DNA of 5,520 nucleotides. Origin: Clostridia bacterium (GTDB taxonomy: Bacteria > Bacillota_A > Clostridia > Christensenellales > Aristaeellaceae). The notes below the pieces were generated by a model that was given only the letters and a program-made list of their open reading frames with translations, searched no databases and was not told the origin of the DNA. The stretch spans positions 1-5,520 of the forward strand of contig CAAEDZ010000053.1 in NCBI GenBank assembly GCA_900754775.1, in the 5' to 3' direction. Of the stretch, positions 4,930-5,520 are shown one piece after another. Both the position numbers and the translations under genes were made by a program. Numbering within the stretch: position 1 is the first letter of the stretch; every line of letters begins with the position of its first letter.

Positions 4930-4965
4930 GGCGATAATGCCAGAGAGGAAAGGTGGGGAAGGGGA

Positions 4966-5520
4966 GTGCTGCTTCTTTCCGCGAAACACCTGCGCGCGGC
5001 GGTCTTTCCCGCCGCTGCCGCCGCCCCGGTCGTCTACCTCTGCGGCGCGGGGGAGGATGTGGAAGCGCTGCGCGCGTCCCTCGCGGACGCCCCGCCGCAC
5101 TCGCTCGTCTGCGTGAGCGGCTTTGACTGGGAGCGCGACCTCTCCCCGTGGCCGGCGCCGCCGCTGGGGCGCGGACGGCCCTTCCCCGGCGGCGCGGGCG
5201 AATGCCTGCCTTTGCTGACGGAAGCCATACTCCCCCAGGCGGAGGCGCTGCTGCCCGCCCCGCCCGCGTGGCGCGCCATCGCCGGCTATTCCCTCGCCGG
5301 GCTTTTCGCCCTCTGGTCGCTCGGTCAGACGGACATCTTCTCCCGCGCCGCCAGCATGTCCGGCTCGCTCTGGTATCCCGGCTTTGCGGACTACCTCGCC
5401 GCCCGCACGCCGCCGCGCCGCCCGGACAGTATCTATCTCTCCCTCGGCGACCGCGAAGCCAGGGCGCGCGACACCGTGCTGAAAACGGTGCGCCGCGAAA
5501 CCGAAGCCGTCGCCGCCCAT
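4966..5520 (+). CDS. Alpha/beta hydrolase (putative esterase), 3' end missing
   Basis: The open frame runs off the window end after 185 codons. The nucleophile elbow is visible as AIAGYSLAGLFALWSLG around residues 104-120, with S109 the likely catalytic serine; the family GxSxG here is G-Y-S-L-A. Flanking segments FSRAASMSGSLWYPGF and the strand SIYLSLGDRE are typical of COG2819-like hydrolases (related to enterochelin esterases). The expected catalytic acid and His would lie near or beyond the edge, so they cannot be fully checked. No signal peptide is evident, suggesting a cytoplasmic enzyme; the substrate is unknown. GTG 4966 is chosen because AGGTGG (4951-4956) lies 9 bases upstream and the only upstream in-frame ATG (4918) is within the promoter. 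Confidence 0.75.
   Translation, partial: MLLLSAKHLRAAVFPAAAAAPVVYLCGAGEDVEALRASLADAPPHSLVCVSGFDWERDLSPWPAPPLGRGRPFPGGAGECLPLLTEAILPQAEALLPAPPAWRAIAGYSLAGLFALWSLGQTDIFSRAASMSGSLWYPGFADYLAARTPPRRPDSIYLSLGDREARARDTVLKTVRRETEAVAAH

Noticed and set aside
4918..4965. ATG 4918 as start of the alpha/beta hydrolase
   Set aside because: It lies inside the predicted promoter, has no Shine-Dalgarno, and would add residues unlike the family; GTG 4966 fits better.
3679..5520. 613-codon open frame on the minus strand opposite the NifX-like to hydrolase genes
   Set aside because: It runs antisense to four genes with clear motifs and through their promoters and terminators; no family resemblance was seen.

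Overview
This window reads as GC-rich chromosomal DNA from an anaerobic member of the Bacillota, most likely a high-GC Clostridia lineage. Three things point there: a clostridial-type pyruvate kinase, a secreted penicillin-binding-type carboxypeptidase with two peptidoglycan-binding domains, and a cluster of small metalloproteins typical of strict anaerobes (rubredoxin, a NifX-like protein, a DUF134/UPF0251 regulator and a BFD-like [2Fe-2S] protein). Shine-Dalgarno sites are strong, and promoters are housekeeping-type with extended -10 boxes. No RNA gene, CRISPR array, insertion sequence or phage gene was found. Long open frames on the other strand are side effects of GC-rich codon usage.

Layout. 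(1) Positions 1-1227 hold the 3' part of a pyruvate kinase gene, followed by an intrinsic terminator. (2) Positions 1228-1440 carry interlocking inverted repeats, an extended -10 promoter and a structured leader. (3) From 1441, a secreted D-alanyl-D-alanine carboxypeptidase reads, with no stop codon, into a cytoplasmic-type Nudix hydrolase ending at 3333. The join lies on a run of seven G. Removing one G would give a TGA stop overlapping the Nudix ATG, so this looks like two translationally coupled genes joined by one base (real, slippage-related or a sequencing error). (4) A bidirectional terminator separates them from a convergent rubredoxin gene (3548-3387, minus strand). (5) A 166-base divergent control region with a strong promoter drives the NifX-like gene and the DUF134 gene, and probably, after a structured 153-base gap, a BFD-like [2Fe-2S] protein. 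(6) A separate promoter drives an alpha/beta hydrolase (putative esterase) that runs off the window end.

How the genes fit together. The pyruvate kinase is glycolytic and the carboxypeptidase trims cell-wall peptides; these two look like ordinary housekeeping neighbours. The rubredoxin / NifX-like / DUF134 / BFD group looks like a small iron-sulfur or metal handling module, with a histidine- and cysteine-rich tail on the NifX-like protein and cysteine clusters at both ends of the DUF134 protein. That shared role is inferred from domains and neighbourhood and is not directly shown. I see no convincing wholly new system. The points most worth a second look are the G7 junction, the SD-hairpin-start arrangement of the carboxypeptidase, and the metal-binding tail and regulator of the NifX-like operon.
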